In this document: in pieces, positions 45,690 to 55,700 of the stretch
Layout of the letters: each line of letters starts with the position of its first letter
Numbering within the stretch: position 1 is the stretch's first letter
NCBI RefSeq assembly: GCF_027943255.1
Contig: NC_072893.1
Coordinates: 28,232,001-28,296,000 of the forward strand
Origin: Anastrepha obliqua
Lineage: Eukaryota > Arthropoda > Insecta > Diptera > Tephritidae
Direction of reading: 5' to 3'
Length of the DNA: 64,000 nt
Translations under genes and position numbers: made by a program
The notes under the pieces: model-generated
The model's input: the letters and a program-made list of their open reading frames with translations, nothing else
Databases searched by the model: none
Told to the model about the DNA's origin: nothing

Positions 45690-47500
45690 CCCATTAATGA
45701 CAAAGTATGATATATCATACGAAAAAGAGCTTTTTTCAAAAATTCACCAAAAACCCAATATTATATAAAAGCTTTTTATATTTACAGGGCGAGTGAGATA
45801 AAAGAGTAATTTGAAAAGAAAAGCTTTTTAGTTGTCATTTAAAGCTCGTTTATTTACATTTTTCGCGCCAATTCATGTAGTGTTTTTCGGAAAAGTGAAT
45901 AATGCCACGCAGGTGAGTTTTATATCTTAAAAAACCAAGCAACAGTATTATATACATAAATACGTGCATTAACTCAAAGTTGAAACTATGAAGCATCGAA
46001 TACATATAAAAAGCAGTGAAAAATTCGCCCCGAAATGTGTTTTAGCTTTTTGTAAATCATTGCGTATGTTTTATCATACGTAAACGCTACCCCAGTTTGG
46101 CTTTACGGGCATTCATATACGAGTATAATACCTTTTTCGAAGATCTGAATGAGGACGATAATGCAGTTATTAAAGACGACATCAGAAATGCCAATTCAAT
46201 CGATGCGAATTTATTTCCACCTGAAGAACAAGAGTTATCCGATTGCGATGATGCAGATGAGAACGATGAAGGTATAGTGGGCGACTTGGGCCGTGGGGTT
46301 CTAAAAAGGCCATGCGCGATAAAAATTGCCAATTCAGAAATGGATAATGTACAGTTGTTTTAATGATGTGATCAATTCAAAAACCTCGCGGTCAGTGACT
46401 TCCACTCAAAGAAAAAAGAAAAAACCCACAATTCGTCGAAAGTGGTTCAAAATAGAACTAAAAACAAGAGAAGGCACAAACACAAAAAACGCGTTCACAC
46501 TCCGGATATTATAGCAGATATTTTGAATAACGATTTAAATCTATTACAACTTTTTAAATTAATTTTTGATGACGATTTTATGAAATATATACAAGTACAG
46601 ACTATAAAATACGCTGTAAACAAAGGATATGAAGCGGTGACCCTAAACCTTGAGGAATTGTACACATATGGGGTGGGTACAACAAAGTGACTATTCTCAA
46701 CCATAATTTCATTTGATTACCTGATAAATTTATTAGTTGCATTTTTAGGTACCAGCTATTCGGATGTACTGGGGGACAGAAAGTGATGTGTACAACCATT
46801 TAGTGGCAGGTTCAATGGCGCGGAATAAATTCAAAAAAATACATCGGTACCTTCATTTCAATAATAATACACAAATTGTAGTGAATAATAAAGCATTCAA
46901 AGCACAGCCTATTCTGGATCATTTAAATACAAAATTTAAAGATCTTGGAAAACCATTTGGAACTTCATTTTCTGTAAACGAATCGATGGAGCCTTATTTT
47001 GGTAAGCATTCTTTCAAAACCAGTAGGAACTTGTCCAGTTTCAGCACGAAAGAGGAAACGAGAAAACGAAACTAGATACGATGGAGTCAAGCACTACGTA
47101 AATAACTCAAGAATTCAACCCCGATGCAAATTTTGTGGCAAATGTACGAAACTTATATGCATGAAAGGTAGTTTCGGATTGCACCCAGATAACTGTTTTT
47201 ACAAATATCATGTAACTGTAACTCAACTGTTTTTATCAAATAACTAAGAAATTTAAAAATGTATAGATGTATAATATGTCACTTTATAAATAAAATGTTG
47301 ATTTGAATTCAAAACCTATGTATATATTGAAGTTTTATTTTCATAGAAGTAGCTCTCCGAATACGCTTATGTATGATAAACCCACATATTTTGAGATATT
47401 TTTTGGAAAAATGGAAATGAACCGTTTAACATCAATACAAATACTTGGTGAAAATTTCAGTCACCTATCTTAACCCATTTTATGTGCAAGCATTAATGGG
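45690..47500 (+). mobile_element. piggyBac-type transposon, internally deleted
   Basis: TTAA duplications lie at 45686-45689 and 47501-47504. The ends are CCCATTAATGACAAAG at the left and, as complement, CCCATTAATGCTTGCAC at the right. A second TTAACCCATT lies 25 bp inside the right end. TTAA targets and CCC termini fit the piggyBac superfamily. A GTATGATATATCATACG palindrome-like block near the left end and CGTATGTTTTATCATACG at 46063-46080 are sub-terminal repeats. The transposase inside lacks its catalytic core. Confidence 0.88.
45901..47247 (+). pseudogene. piggyBac-type transposase pseudogene
   Basis: A plausible first exon ATGCCACGCAG (45901-45911) is followed by a GTGAGT donor at 45912 and a CCCAG acceptor ending at 46095. 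Splicing gives MPRSLALRAFIYEYNTFFED and an acidic N-terminus (DCDDADENDEG). Frameshifts near 46360-46450 lead to LLQLFKLIFDDDFMKYIQ, then VPAIRMYWGTESDVYNHLV and MARNKFKKIHRYLHFNN. SFSVNESMEPYFGKHSF corresponds to the first catalytic site, with N where D is expected. The core with the other two aspartates is deleted: sequence jumps to the cysteine-rich C-terminus RYDGVKHYVNNSRIQPRC, CKFCGKCTKLIC (46999-47247). A second intron or deletion lies at about 46672-46748. Confidence 0.82.
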
Positions 47501-47689
47501 TTAAAAGATTGCCGGAGAGTTAGTAAAGATAACTCCTTGTTAGATCATAGTTAAATTGAGTTTAATGCTTAAGACTGTCTACCATCTCTGATATTTCGAA
47601 GGAAGGCGAATTTGATTTTGTATAGAACTACCTCTATGAAACCACTTGAAGATGCGTCTATGCAAAGTTTAGATATACGCAGCAGTCCC

Positions 47690-47883
47690 AATCAAGTAGT
47701 GGAAAGCTCACGAGTACCTACAACAAAGCACTTAGAGTGTCCTTCCAATTAATCATGCCATATATCCCTTGCAAGTGGAAAGAAACCAACGTGGTTTTTA
47801 TTCACAAAGCAGGGAAGATTTCCTTCTTTCCGAAGGACCTTAGACCTATCAGCTTAATAAAAAACAGAGGGAAACAAAAAAAC
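47690..47883 (+). mobile_element. Non-LTR RT fragment (left of mariner 5)
   Basis: YIPCKWKETNVVFIHKAGKI and FPKDLRPISLI are the RT fingers region (K-x-G-K ... R-P-I-S-L). Nearly the same sequence recurs at 49505-49620 in the larger fragment. The similarity ends where mariner 5 begins. Confidence 0.65.
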
Positions 47884-47885
47884 TA

Positions 47886-49012
47886 CAGGGTACGCCATCT
47901 CTTATGTCGGTATGAGAATATTGAATAACTTTGAAAAAAAAGAACAACTGATTTGTATAAGTGAGATGTTTTTATTTGGTTTGGTTATTTAGAATTTATT
48001 AAAACTATTTTTTGAATACAATATCAATCAAGTCCCCCCTCCTTTATTAGCAATCACAAGCTGCCATCTTTTTTTCTGCGTTTGTCATCACCTTGTGAAG
48101 CGTTTCGGGTTTTATAGCGTCGATTTCGGCACGAATGTTTGCCTTAAGCTGGTCAATAACCTGCGGCTTGTTGGCGTAAACCTTAGTTTTCACAAAAAGA
48201 AGTCCGGGGGGTTAAGTCAGGTAATCTGGAGGGCCAGTCGATGTCGACTCTCTCTGACACTAGACGTCCCGGGAATTTTGCAGAAATTCATTAGTTGCGT
48301 TCGCTGTGTGGCATGGCGCACCGTCTTCGTGAAACCAGTAACCGTCTAAACCTTTCTCATCCATCGATATCGGTTTGCATCGACCGCTTCGTTTTCACAG
48401 TAGAAATATGGCCCAATGATGGTTTTGGCGTAAATTCCGTCCCAAACAAATATAGTCCGGTCCTGAAATGGCACGCACCCAGAGAAGTGAAAACGTGCCT
48501 CGTCAGTCCTTAAAACTGCTTCCAAAAATTAGGTTCAGTGTCAACCATTCAAGCGACTGTTTGGCCGTATTCCAAGAGACGTTAATGGTCTGTCGGTAAT
48601 ATTCTTTGCCATGCCAAATGCAGAGCGCGACGACGATTCGGTCCTGGGCTACGCTCCCCCTCACTGCTTCAACAGGTTCATTGGAACGTCTTGGTCGTTG
48701 ATGAAAGGCCTGTTGACGATCTCCCACTGTCCCGTGCTCAAAAAAAATCGACACCAAGCGACGAATAGTATTGTCAGACGGTGCCTGTTTGCCGCGATAC
48801 TTCTTGCGATATACGCGTTGAGTTAGAGCAATAGAACGACTATTTTCGATGTATAGCGTCACTATTTCAGCGCGTTGTTTCGGTGTAAAGCGATCCATGG
48901 TTGAAATTGTACTAAGTTGACGTATTGAAAACGTGTACGTTAAAGTCGATTGGTTGGTAAACGACAAAGTTATTCAGCGTTTACATACCGACATAGAAGA
49001 TGGCGCACCCTG
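47886..49012 (-). mobile_element. Mariner element, rosa-type, same subfamily as mariner 3 (mariner 5)
   Basis: The TIRs are CAGGGTACGCCATCTCTTAT and complement CAGGGTGCGCCATCTTCTAT. TA duplications lie at 47884-47885 and 49013-49014. On the minus strand the transposase starts MDRFTPKQRAEIVTLYIENS (about 48895). The middle is deleted (first D region lost between about 48600 and 48490). It retains a frameshifted HEDGAPCHTAN region (second D) and a decayed C-terminus ending VIANKGGG. At 1127 bp it is about 680 bp shorter than mariner 3, whose internal insertion it lacks. Confidence 0.87.
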
Positions 49013-49985
49013 TACTTTGGTGATCGAAGTATTATTTACATTTAAGAAAGATTGTAACATATTATTTAATCGTGCTAAAATCACTGTCCACAGATAGCTT
49101 CAGAATCTATAAAAAAGCTCTTAAAATAGCAAAACGTAGCTCGTACCGGAATTTCTGTAGCTCAGTTGATGTGTGTACGAAAGCTTGCAGACTTAGAAAA
49201 GTAATGGCCTCGACCCTTATGCCCCCAGGTTTTGTAAAAACCGGTGTATCACGTATAGTAGAGAATCTCTAGATCTCCCATTAGATCCTGACTTTCCTAG
49301 TCGCTAGGGCATTGTTACTAGATCTGCCACTCCAGCGTTAAATCCTAACGAAGAGTGCAACCATGAACATTATAATAGCAAATTTAACGAAATCGTTTCA
49401 GACCTATATGTAATAATCACCTGGTACCCATGGCATCGCTCGAGTAGAGCTTCAACGAATGCTTGATCCGACGCAACCATGTTGTTGGTCGTTTTTAAAA
49501 ATGGCCTCAGACTGTGGTATATCCCTGTTAAGTGGAAGGAAACCAATGTGGTTTTTTCCCAATACAGGAAGATTTCGCGTGCTCTTCCGAAGGACCGTAG
49601 CTCAATCAGCTTGTCATCGTTCCTTTTAAAAACTCCTTAACGTTTGATTGATCTTCACATAAAAGGTTACTTATCGGCTGCTCAGCATTCTTACACTGAG
49701 GGTAGATCAACCGATACTCCCCTGTACCCACTTATGGGTAATATTGAGAAGGAATATTCTTCTTCCTTCCTAGACATTGAAGGCGCGTGTAATAATATCT
49801 CTGCAGAGAAAATACACACGGTCCTTTGTCAGGTTGGAGTTGATATGTCAATTAGATTACTAGTACGTAACCTACTAGATAGTCGGAAAATAATTTCCAA
49901 ATTAGGTGCTTCTTGCACCGCTCGCTCAGTTTTCAATGAAACTCCTCAAGCAGGTGTTCTTTCTCCTCTTCTGTAGAACCTGGCT
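49013..49985 (+). mobile_element. Non-LTR retrotransposon RT fragment (right of mariner 5)
   Basis: An upstream region FRIYKKALKIAKRSSYRNFC (about 49090) leads into the RT: YIPVKWKETNVVF (about 49514), frameshifts, IDLHIKGYLSAAQHSYTEGR (49647), motif A SSFLDIEGACNNIS (about 49762) and motif B ETPQAGVLSPLL (about 49938). A stop at 49976 and loss of G in the Q-G-G-V motif (Q-A-G-V) mark it as dead. It repeats the region also seen at 47690-47883, so two copies of one family lie on either side of mariner 5. Confidence 0.75.
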
Positions 49986-50019
49986 ATCAACGATAGGTAT
50001 AATTCTCGGCTGGTAACTA

Positions 50020-50755
50020 AATGGGGGCATGAATGTAGAAATTATCGACAAAACGAACCGCGCTGTAAACTCGGCATACTCCAAATCAAAGAGAGAGGCA
50101 ACCAATGTGGGTTTTCCGGTGAATAAGGCAAATAAAGTGCCTGCTGTTAACAAACAAGGACTTTTAGCGTCTTAGACAATATGTCAGTGTTGATAACCAA
50201 CAATTTGATGTTGTGAAAGACTTTCTCTACCTAAGGACCAGCCTGAACAACAATAATGATATAAGTCTGGAGATCAAATGAAGAATAACTCTTTCCAACA
50301 GGTGTTACTTTGCGCTCAGAAGGAAATTGATAAGTAGAGCTCTCGCTCGATGGACCAAACTGACACTCTAGAACAAGTTCATCTTTCCCGCCCTGCTAAA
50401 CTGCGCACATTTATAGCCTTCGAGAGAAAACTACTCCGTAAGATCTTTGGTCGAGTGTGCGTTAGTAAGAAGTACCGTGTACGGTGGAACAGTGAGCAGT
50501 ATGAGCTATACAGGGAAATGGCCATCGTTAAACGTGTAAAAATACAGCGGTTACGCGAAGCTAGGCGAATTTACGACGAGGTGCCACTAGAAGAAATACG
50601 AGGAAGAAGAAGACCGCATCTCCGTTGGAAGGACCAAGTGCTGGAGGACCTGTCGGAGATTGGCACCACCGAGCGCAGATCAGAAGCAGCTGGTGCGTAA
50701 TTCTGGATATGGCCAAAGCCGACAGAGGGCGCGATTGTAGCGCCTCATAAGTAAT
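50020..50755 (+). mobile_element. RTE-like retrotransposon 3' fragment, divergent subfamily
   Basis: It starts after motif C with IIDKTNRAVNSAYSKSKREA and NKANKVPAVNKQ. DFLYLRTSLNNNNDISLEIK, RITLSNRCYFALRRKL and, in the frame 50350-50700, LLRKIFGRVCVSKKYRVRWN follow. The end reads RGRRRPHLRWKDQVLEDLSE near 50600 and a frameshifted tail to about 50755. It is related to copies A-E but clearly diverged. It abuts the RT fragment ending at 49985. Confidence 0.7.
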
Positions 50756-50958
50756 TAAGTAATATACCCCTCTGTTGCAACAACAAAACACCAAACACAT
50801 CCGCTTCTGCCATTGACAGTGATTCAACCATTCGATGCAGCTCACAGCTTCCAAGCTTGGTAAAATAACCCACGTGAGTCAACCAAGCACCAATATTTGA
50901 GATGACCTAAAGTGAGAAGACGAATCCTGGTAGGAGTGCTCCGGTGACTTCGGTTTAA

Positions 50959-52041
50959 GGAGTTAGGAATAGTCAGAATTTTCCAAAATTTGAATTTTTT
51001 TTGCATTTTCTTGAAGAGTAATATCTTAAAAATACTGTGTGAAAATTTGAAGAGAATCCGCCGAATACTGTTCGACTTATTCAACAATTAACAAAGAGCG
51101 CTCGGGCGCTCCGGAGCCGATAGCAAAACTTTAAATGCGTTTTTCTCAAAACTATGTTTCTGATCACTGGTGGTGATTGCTGTAACTTAAAAACCGCTGG
51201 GCATATTTCAATAAAATTTATACTGCTTTTGAAAAACATGAAAAAACTCGTGCCTGATTGAAGGATTTTGATTTTTCAAAAATTTCGATTTTTTTTAAGG
51301 ACGTAGTCTGAAAACATACCTTTTTCCAAAAGTCCGCCATTTCGTCATTTTTCAAAAAAATTTTCCTATTGTCACCTTTGACAAGCCTACAGAATGATAA
51401 TCAGTTTAACTTTTTCGTTTCAGATGTCCTGAAGAGCCAAAATCCACTTGACAAGCCATCTATCTTTTTTTAAGACGCTTACTTTGGTGCCACCCTACTA
51501 CAAAAAATGATGTCAAAAAAAATGTTTTTGTATACTATTATAGTAGCATACCATAAAATCAAAACGATCGCATTTTATTTTCTTAAAAAAAAAATTCCTA
51601 AAAAATATATATAAAAAATGAGTATTTGACCAGACTACGTCCTTAATAATTATTGTAATTGTCGGTTTTTTTCTCGAAAATCTGAAAAATATAATATTTC
51701 GTGAGACCGCCATATTGTTAATTTGGAACAAAAAAAAAGCTTGGTCAGGTACAAGACTATCCATTAATAAAACTAAATTCTCCAGTCCGATTAATTTTAG
51801 ATGAATCTCCAAGGACTTCTGACGATCAACCCAAGGGACTTCTGGAGAAACGGGCTCCACACAAATAGCGATAATTTTTAAAATTAACAATTTTGTTTTT
51901 TTTTTTTTAATTTGTCTAAAGTTAAGTCGAAAAATGTGTATTAATGCTATTTTATTGTTTTTGTAAAATAAAGCCACTGACTAGCAAAAAAAATTATTGA
52001 AAATCATCATTTTTTTCGGGCCTCTGACTACCCCTAACTCC
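50959..52041. mobile_element. TTAA-flanked inverted-repeat element, family T1 copy 1
   Basis: TTAA lies at 50955-50958 and 52042-52045. The right end read as complement is GGAGTTAGGGGTAGTCAGA and the left GGAGTTAGGAATAGTCAGA. The inside matches the reverse complement of 58523-59246 over most of its length, including GAGCGCTCGGGCGCTCCGGA (51095-51114). Inner inverted blocks (CTCGTGCCTGATTGAAG near 51249 and CTTGGTCAGGTACAAG near 51740) form a second pair of arms. The minus-strand frame 51513-51977 contains PVSPEVPWVDRQKSLEIHLK and LVLLMDSLVPDQAFFLF, also found in copy 2. A second TTAA element is nested at 51299-51642. Superfamily is open; TTAA targets suggest piggyBac-type mobilisation. Confidence 0.82.
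51299..51642. mobile_element. TTAA-flanked element nested in family T1 copy 1 (family T2)
   Basis: TTAA lies at 51295-51298 and 51643-51646. The ends are GGACGTAGTCTGAAAAC and complement GGACGTAGTCTGGTCAAA, a 12-bp perfect TIR. The 344-bp body does not code. Copy 2 of the host element has a single TTAA at the same place (58908-58911), which is the empty site and proves a TTAA duplication on insertion. Confidence 0.85.
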
Positions 52042-52045
52042 TTAA

Positions 52046-53564
52046 AAGCTGAACAGGTTGATATTATTTTTGGTGGTTTTTGTAGAGGTGACGCAAAGCG
52101 AAGTCCAAAAGTGTGGGATTTATACTGATTCATAGATAATATCAACTAGGTTTTCTAGTTTTAGTGGCTTTCTCACCTTAATGTCTGACTCGAGGTCTTC
52201 AACAACATCTTCTATACAAAAGGTGCAGTAAGGATCATTTGCATGCTTACATCAGTGTAACTTTAACTTAAAGCTTCCATTTCTCATCTGACTTGGATTA
52301 TTTCACCAAATCTTCTGCCTATCCACCTTGTCCTGCCCGTGGGTACTGCTGAACGCCTATTTTATGGAGCAAGCCGCTTTCTCTATAGAAATTCTACTGC
52401 ATTGCAAATACAAAAATACATGAAAATTTTTGCATATCACGAAAAACGAAAATTGAAGGCAACTGCGCTAATAGAAATGCATCTAAAGACATTTGCATTC
52501 AAAAGTGCGTATAAAGTTGCATATGAGCATCCAAAGAATAGCCATGCATTCAAATAGTCGCACTGCTAAAACCGCCACGGGCGCTGTAATCCCTTCAGCT
52601 TCAGTTTCAGCCAGATAAAGAATGCTTAATACCTTTATTTGCTTATCGATATGTCTCGAATGCCACATCGATGATTGTCAACTGTTGACACAGTCATCAA
52701 ACAAAACAACGGTTCCGACAACAAAAACAACAACGCAGGCAATTATAACTACATGGAAGCACAACAGCAACAGCCAAGTGAACAATCACTACCAATGGCC
52801 ACAAACGCGCCGCTGTCATCAAGCAAAAGCAAACACAAAACGCAAAGCACACAAGCAGCGGTGGTGGCTAAGATGAAGACAAAGGAGTGGGGGGAGAGGA
52901 AGAGGTGATATGCAACATATACAGCTGTCAGCTGTCAAGCGCTTAACAAACACACACACGTACACCTTAATAAATGCGTGCGTTGATAAGCAAAGCAAAT
53001 AGACGCAGGCTCTGCCTTTTCTAGCGTCTTCGCACTGCAATGCCAAGGGTTGCAACTTGCAACTTCAATTGTGTGAATTTCATGCAGAAATTAAACCAGA
53101 ATTTTCTTAAGGCAACTTTTGCCCAATCAACGCCCTCAGCCATTTGGACGAGTAAACAGTTTGTAAGAAAATCTCTTGGGATGTCATTTGTTGTAATCGA
53201 AAAATGAAGAAGCGCAAAGCCGCCACTCAACTCAGGCGGGTATTTAGCTTCTTGTTGTTGCTACTACAGCTTAGAATGGGCTTTAAAGTGGTGCTCCGTC
53301 ATTAAAGGAAAAATGTGAAATGCAAATATGATTATCCTCGAAGTGTGTCTGTCGCTCTGAAGGACTATTGAGTTGTAGACATTCGCTGCTCCTTTTTTGT
53401 TGCTTTATTGACAGTCTTTAGTCAAATTTGACATCTGGTGAATTGAGCATTTAGAATTGTAAAACAGCATACAAAGGTAAATATGTATGTGTGGGTGGGT
53501 GTATGTTTGTAAATGGTGATGAAAGTTCTAAATATATTCTACCAAAAACCAATTTCATACTATT
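52046..53564. other. No gene recognised
   Basis: CAA/CAG-rich DNA near 52690-52830 opens frames rich in Q, N and S (for example 52675-52908) without any domain. A GTGT-type microsatellite lies at 53480-53515. I do not call a host exon here. Confidence 0.4.
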
Positions 53565-54601
53565 GCAGTCCAAATAATAGTGCTGCAAGGAGTGAGCTGC
53601 AAAAAAATTCATAGAAAATATTTATTTGTGTAAAAAATTTACAAAATGGTGCTTTATACTTTTTTGTACTTTAGTACACTGTACTTTTTTGATGTATTTC
53701 CCTATAATTTTGTGAAAATCTGATAGAAAATCTTTCAGCTATGGGAAAATGCAAGCACTGCACCGCCGAATAGCGCAACCTTATCAGAAAACAAATTTCG
53801 AAAGCAGTTGATGATATTGTGGGCTGTTCACCGACAATGATTTATAACACTTTAAAATATAAACCCCAACCTGGACAACGTGGATGGCGTCCCGCCCTGA
53901 CTACGAAATCAGTCAGGCGTATTCAAAGAATAATCCGTTCGCACCTGTTACTAAAATTAAAAGAGAACTGGAGCTGAAGGCAAACGTGGAAACTATTCGT
54001 AGCCGTTTGCGTGAACAGAACTTGGCAGCTCATAGTTGAAGAAAAGTGACATTACTAACTAAAAGGTATGGGGCACAAAGGCTTAAATTTACAACTGGGC
54101 ACCTCGATTGTCCCGCCGAAAAACGGAGAAATATTTCGTGGTCATGTACAATTTTGCATTTCATGATATTGGATCGATACACTGGATAAAGGAAACTGTG
54201 GAACGTACTGTATTAGTTCGAATAATGGAGGAACTTATGCTACGATATACTCGCGCAGTATTGCCACTGCTTTGGGTATTCCAACAATGAGCACACAGGC
54301 AGTGGTGTCAGAGAAATAGGCTTGAGGTTATGAAATGGCCTGCACAATCCTCAGACCTCCATCTAATAGATAATTTGTGGTGCGATGGCTCGTACAAGCC
54401 TTGAAGACAATCCCCGTCAAGGACGTCCAAAAGCAAAGTCCAGCAACAAAGCTAGAAATTGTAGAAAAATTACAACAAATCGTTTTGGAAAATCGTCAAG
54501 TGATTGAAAGAGATTTTATAAAAACCCTAAGCCTTCTTATTGTCAGTGTAAGCAATATTTTGACTGAAGTATTAGGTTTCAGAAAGCTGTTTGCACAATA
54601 G
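53565..54601 (+). mobile_element. Tc1-like transposon, decayed, 3' end cut by an R1 insertion
   Basis: The left end CAGTCCAAATAATAGTGCTG looks like a Tc1-type TIR. The degraded transposase reads GWRPALTTKSVRRIQRI (about 53884), then NPFAPVTKIKRELELKANVE, TIRSRLREQNLAAHS and LLTKRYGAQRLKF: the paired helix-turn-helix region. The catalytic part is mostly lost. WPAQSSDLHLIDNLW (about 54336) stands where the family has S-P-D-L-N-P-I-E-N-L-W, with D in place of the final E. The frame 54377-54601 gives the C-terminus (ATKLEIVEKLQQIVLENRQV). The right TIR is not found; the A-tail of an R1 copy starts at 54602. Confidence 0.7.
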
Positions 54602-55262
54602 TTTTTTTTTATCGAAGGGTCACAAAGACGGCATGTACGATTCATACTGCTTGCTATAATAGACCTCATTCGGGACCACGCCCAGTCAGTAATTATCTTA
54701 CTGTGCTGAACTTACAAAACAGTACGTTTACGTACTAAACCCTAAACTCCGTCTCCTTCACCACTCTCCCTGCGGTACTGCTTCTACGTTTTACTTCGCA
54801 GGGCTGCTTAGCTATATAGCTTAGTCAGTTTCAGCCATTGTATCCTCTAGCCTCAATATATCTTAGCTCCCTCTGAGTTGTGGCAACGAGTGCAGCTACT
54901 TTCTCCCACCTTTCTTCCGATTCCATCATGTAGCCAACTATGTCGGTCGCATTTGGAAGTCTACTCCTGCCGTGAACTGCGGACATTGGAAACTGACATG
55001 TTCCGCGTCTTCCTCAATGTTGATCCATACATGGCAGTAAGAGCTATCGTCGTGCCCAAACCTATAAAGGTATTTTTCAAAGCCTCCGTGCCCAGAAAGG
55101 AACTTTGTCATGTGATATGTTGTATCACCAAAACTACGGTTGAGCCATGGTCTTAACCCAGGAACCAGTGTATAAGTCCATCGCCCTATATTGGAGGTAT
55201 TCCATCGATCTTGCCACCTTGTTAGTGATACAAGTCTTTCCTCTTCTCTCACCGCTTTTTTA
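54602..55262 (-). mobile_element. R1-like retrotransposon 3' fragment with A-tail
   Basis: The minus strand reads EEERLVSLTRWQDRWNTSNI and GRWTYTLVPGLRPWLNRSFG (about 55190). TKFLSGHGGFEKYLYRFGHD and a knuckle with one cysteine lost (CHVWINIEEDAEHVSFQC, about 55030) follow. A frameshift leads to YVGYMMESEERWEKVAALVA, the usual R1 C-terminal helix, and a 3' UTR. T9 on the plus strand (54602-54610) is the A-tail. It is 5'-truncated near 55262, beside a partial duplication of its own sequence. Confidence 0.8.
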
Positions 55263-55277
55263 TTTATTTCGGCATCA

Positions 55278-55363
55278 AAATTTCGGTTGAGCCATAGTCT
55301 TAACTCAGGAACCAGCTTATAAGACCATGACCCTTTATCTTTCCTCTTCTCCCACCGCTTTTT
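55278..55363 (-). repeat. Partial duplication of the neighbouring R1 fragment
   Basis: 55278-55335 repeats 55133-55187 (GGTTGAGCCATAGTCTTAAC and CAGGAACCAGCTTATAAG) and 55337-55363 repeats 55234-55262 (CTTTCCTCTTCTCCCACCGC). The 46 bp between these parts in the first copy are missing in the second. Confidence 0.8.
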
Positions 55364-55436
55364 GAAGTGAAAACTTCTTTAGAATCGTTGGGAGTGATTT
55401 GAGGAAAAGTGAAACGAAAAAAGCGACCAACTTGGC

Positions 55437-55634
55437 TACGAAGCGTTATATTATATGTTGATATAAAAGTAGCGACGAACTAAATAAAAATAACTTTTAT
55501 TTTTTCTTGTGATTCGAACCAAGGATTTTGGATCGGAAGCTAACATTGCTAGTCGCTCGGCTACCGCGCCATGCTGTCGTCGCTGGCCTAAAAGTTATTT
55601 AGTTACGAAGCGTTATATTATATGTTGATATAAA
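55437..55634 (-). mobile_element. tRNA-like element flanked by 31-bp direct repeats
   Basis: A 31-bp sequence starting TACGAAGCGTTATATTATAT occurs at 55437-55467 and 55604-55634. Between them, on the minus strand, a tRNA-like core has an A-box GCGGTAGCCGAGCGACTAGC (55551-55570) and a B-box GGTTCGAATC (55518-55527). The spacing fits a tRNA or SINE promoter. Arms AACTAAATAAAAATAACTTT (55478) and TAAAAGTTATTTAGTT (55589) are inverted repeats around the core. The fold does not give a clean cloverleaf by eye, so I regard it as a tRNA-derived SINE or MITE rather than a working tRNA gene. Confidence 0.6.
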
Positions 55635-55700
55635 TAATTTTTGTGAGCGTGTAATTCTCAAAAGTTTTATTAGGTTTATTATTTAAAATGTATTGACTAG

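Noticed and set aside
52675..52908. Q/N/S-rich 77-codon plus-strand frame, possible host exon
   Set aside because: Composition follows CAA/ACA-rich DNA, an overlapping frame (52622-52876) is equally open, and no domain is visible.
55505..55590. Functional tRNA gene on the minus strand
   Set aside because: A- and B-box-like parts are present, but I cannot draw a proper acceptor stem or anticodon arm, and it is flanked by repeat arms.
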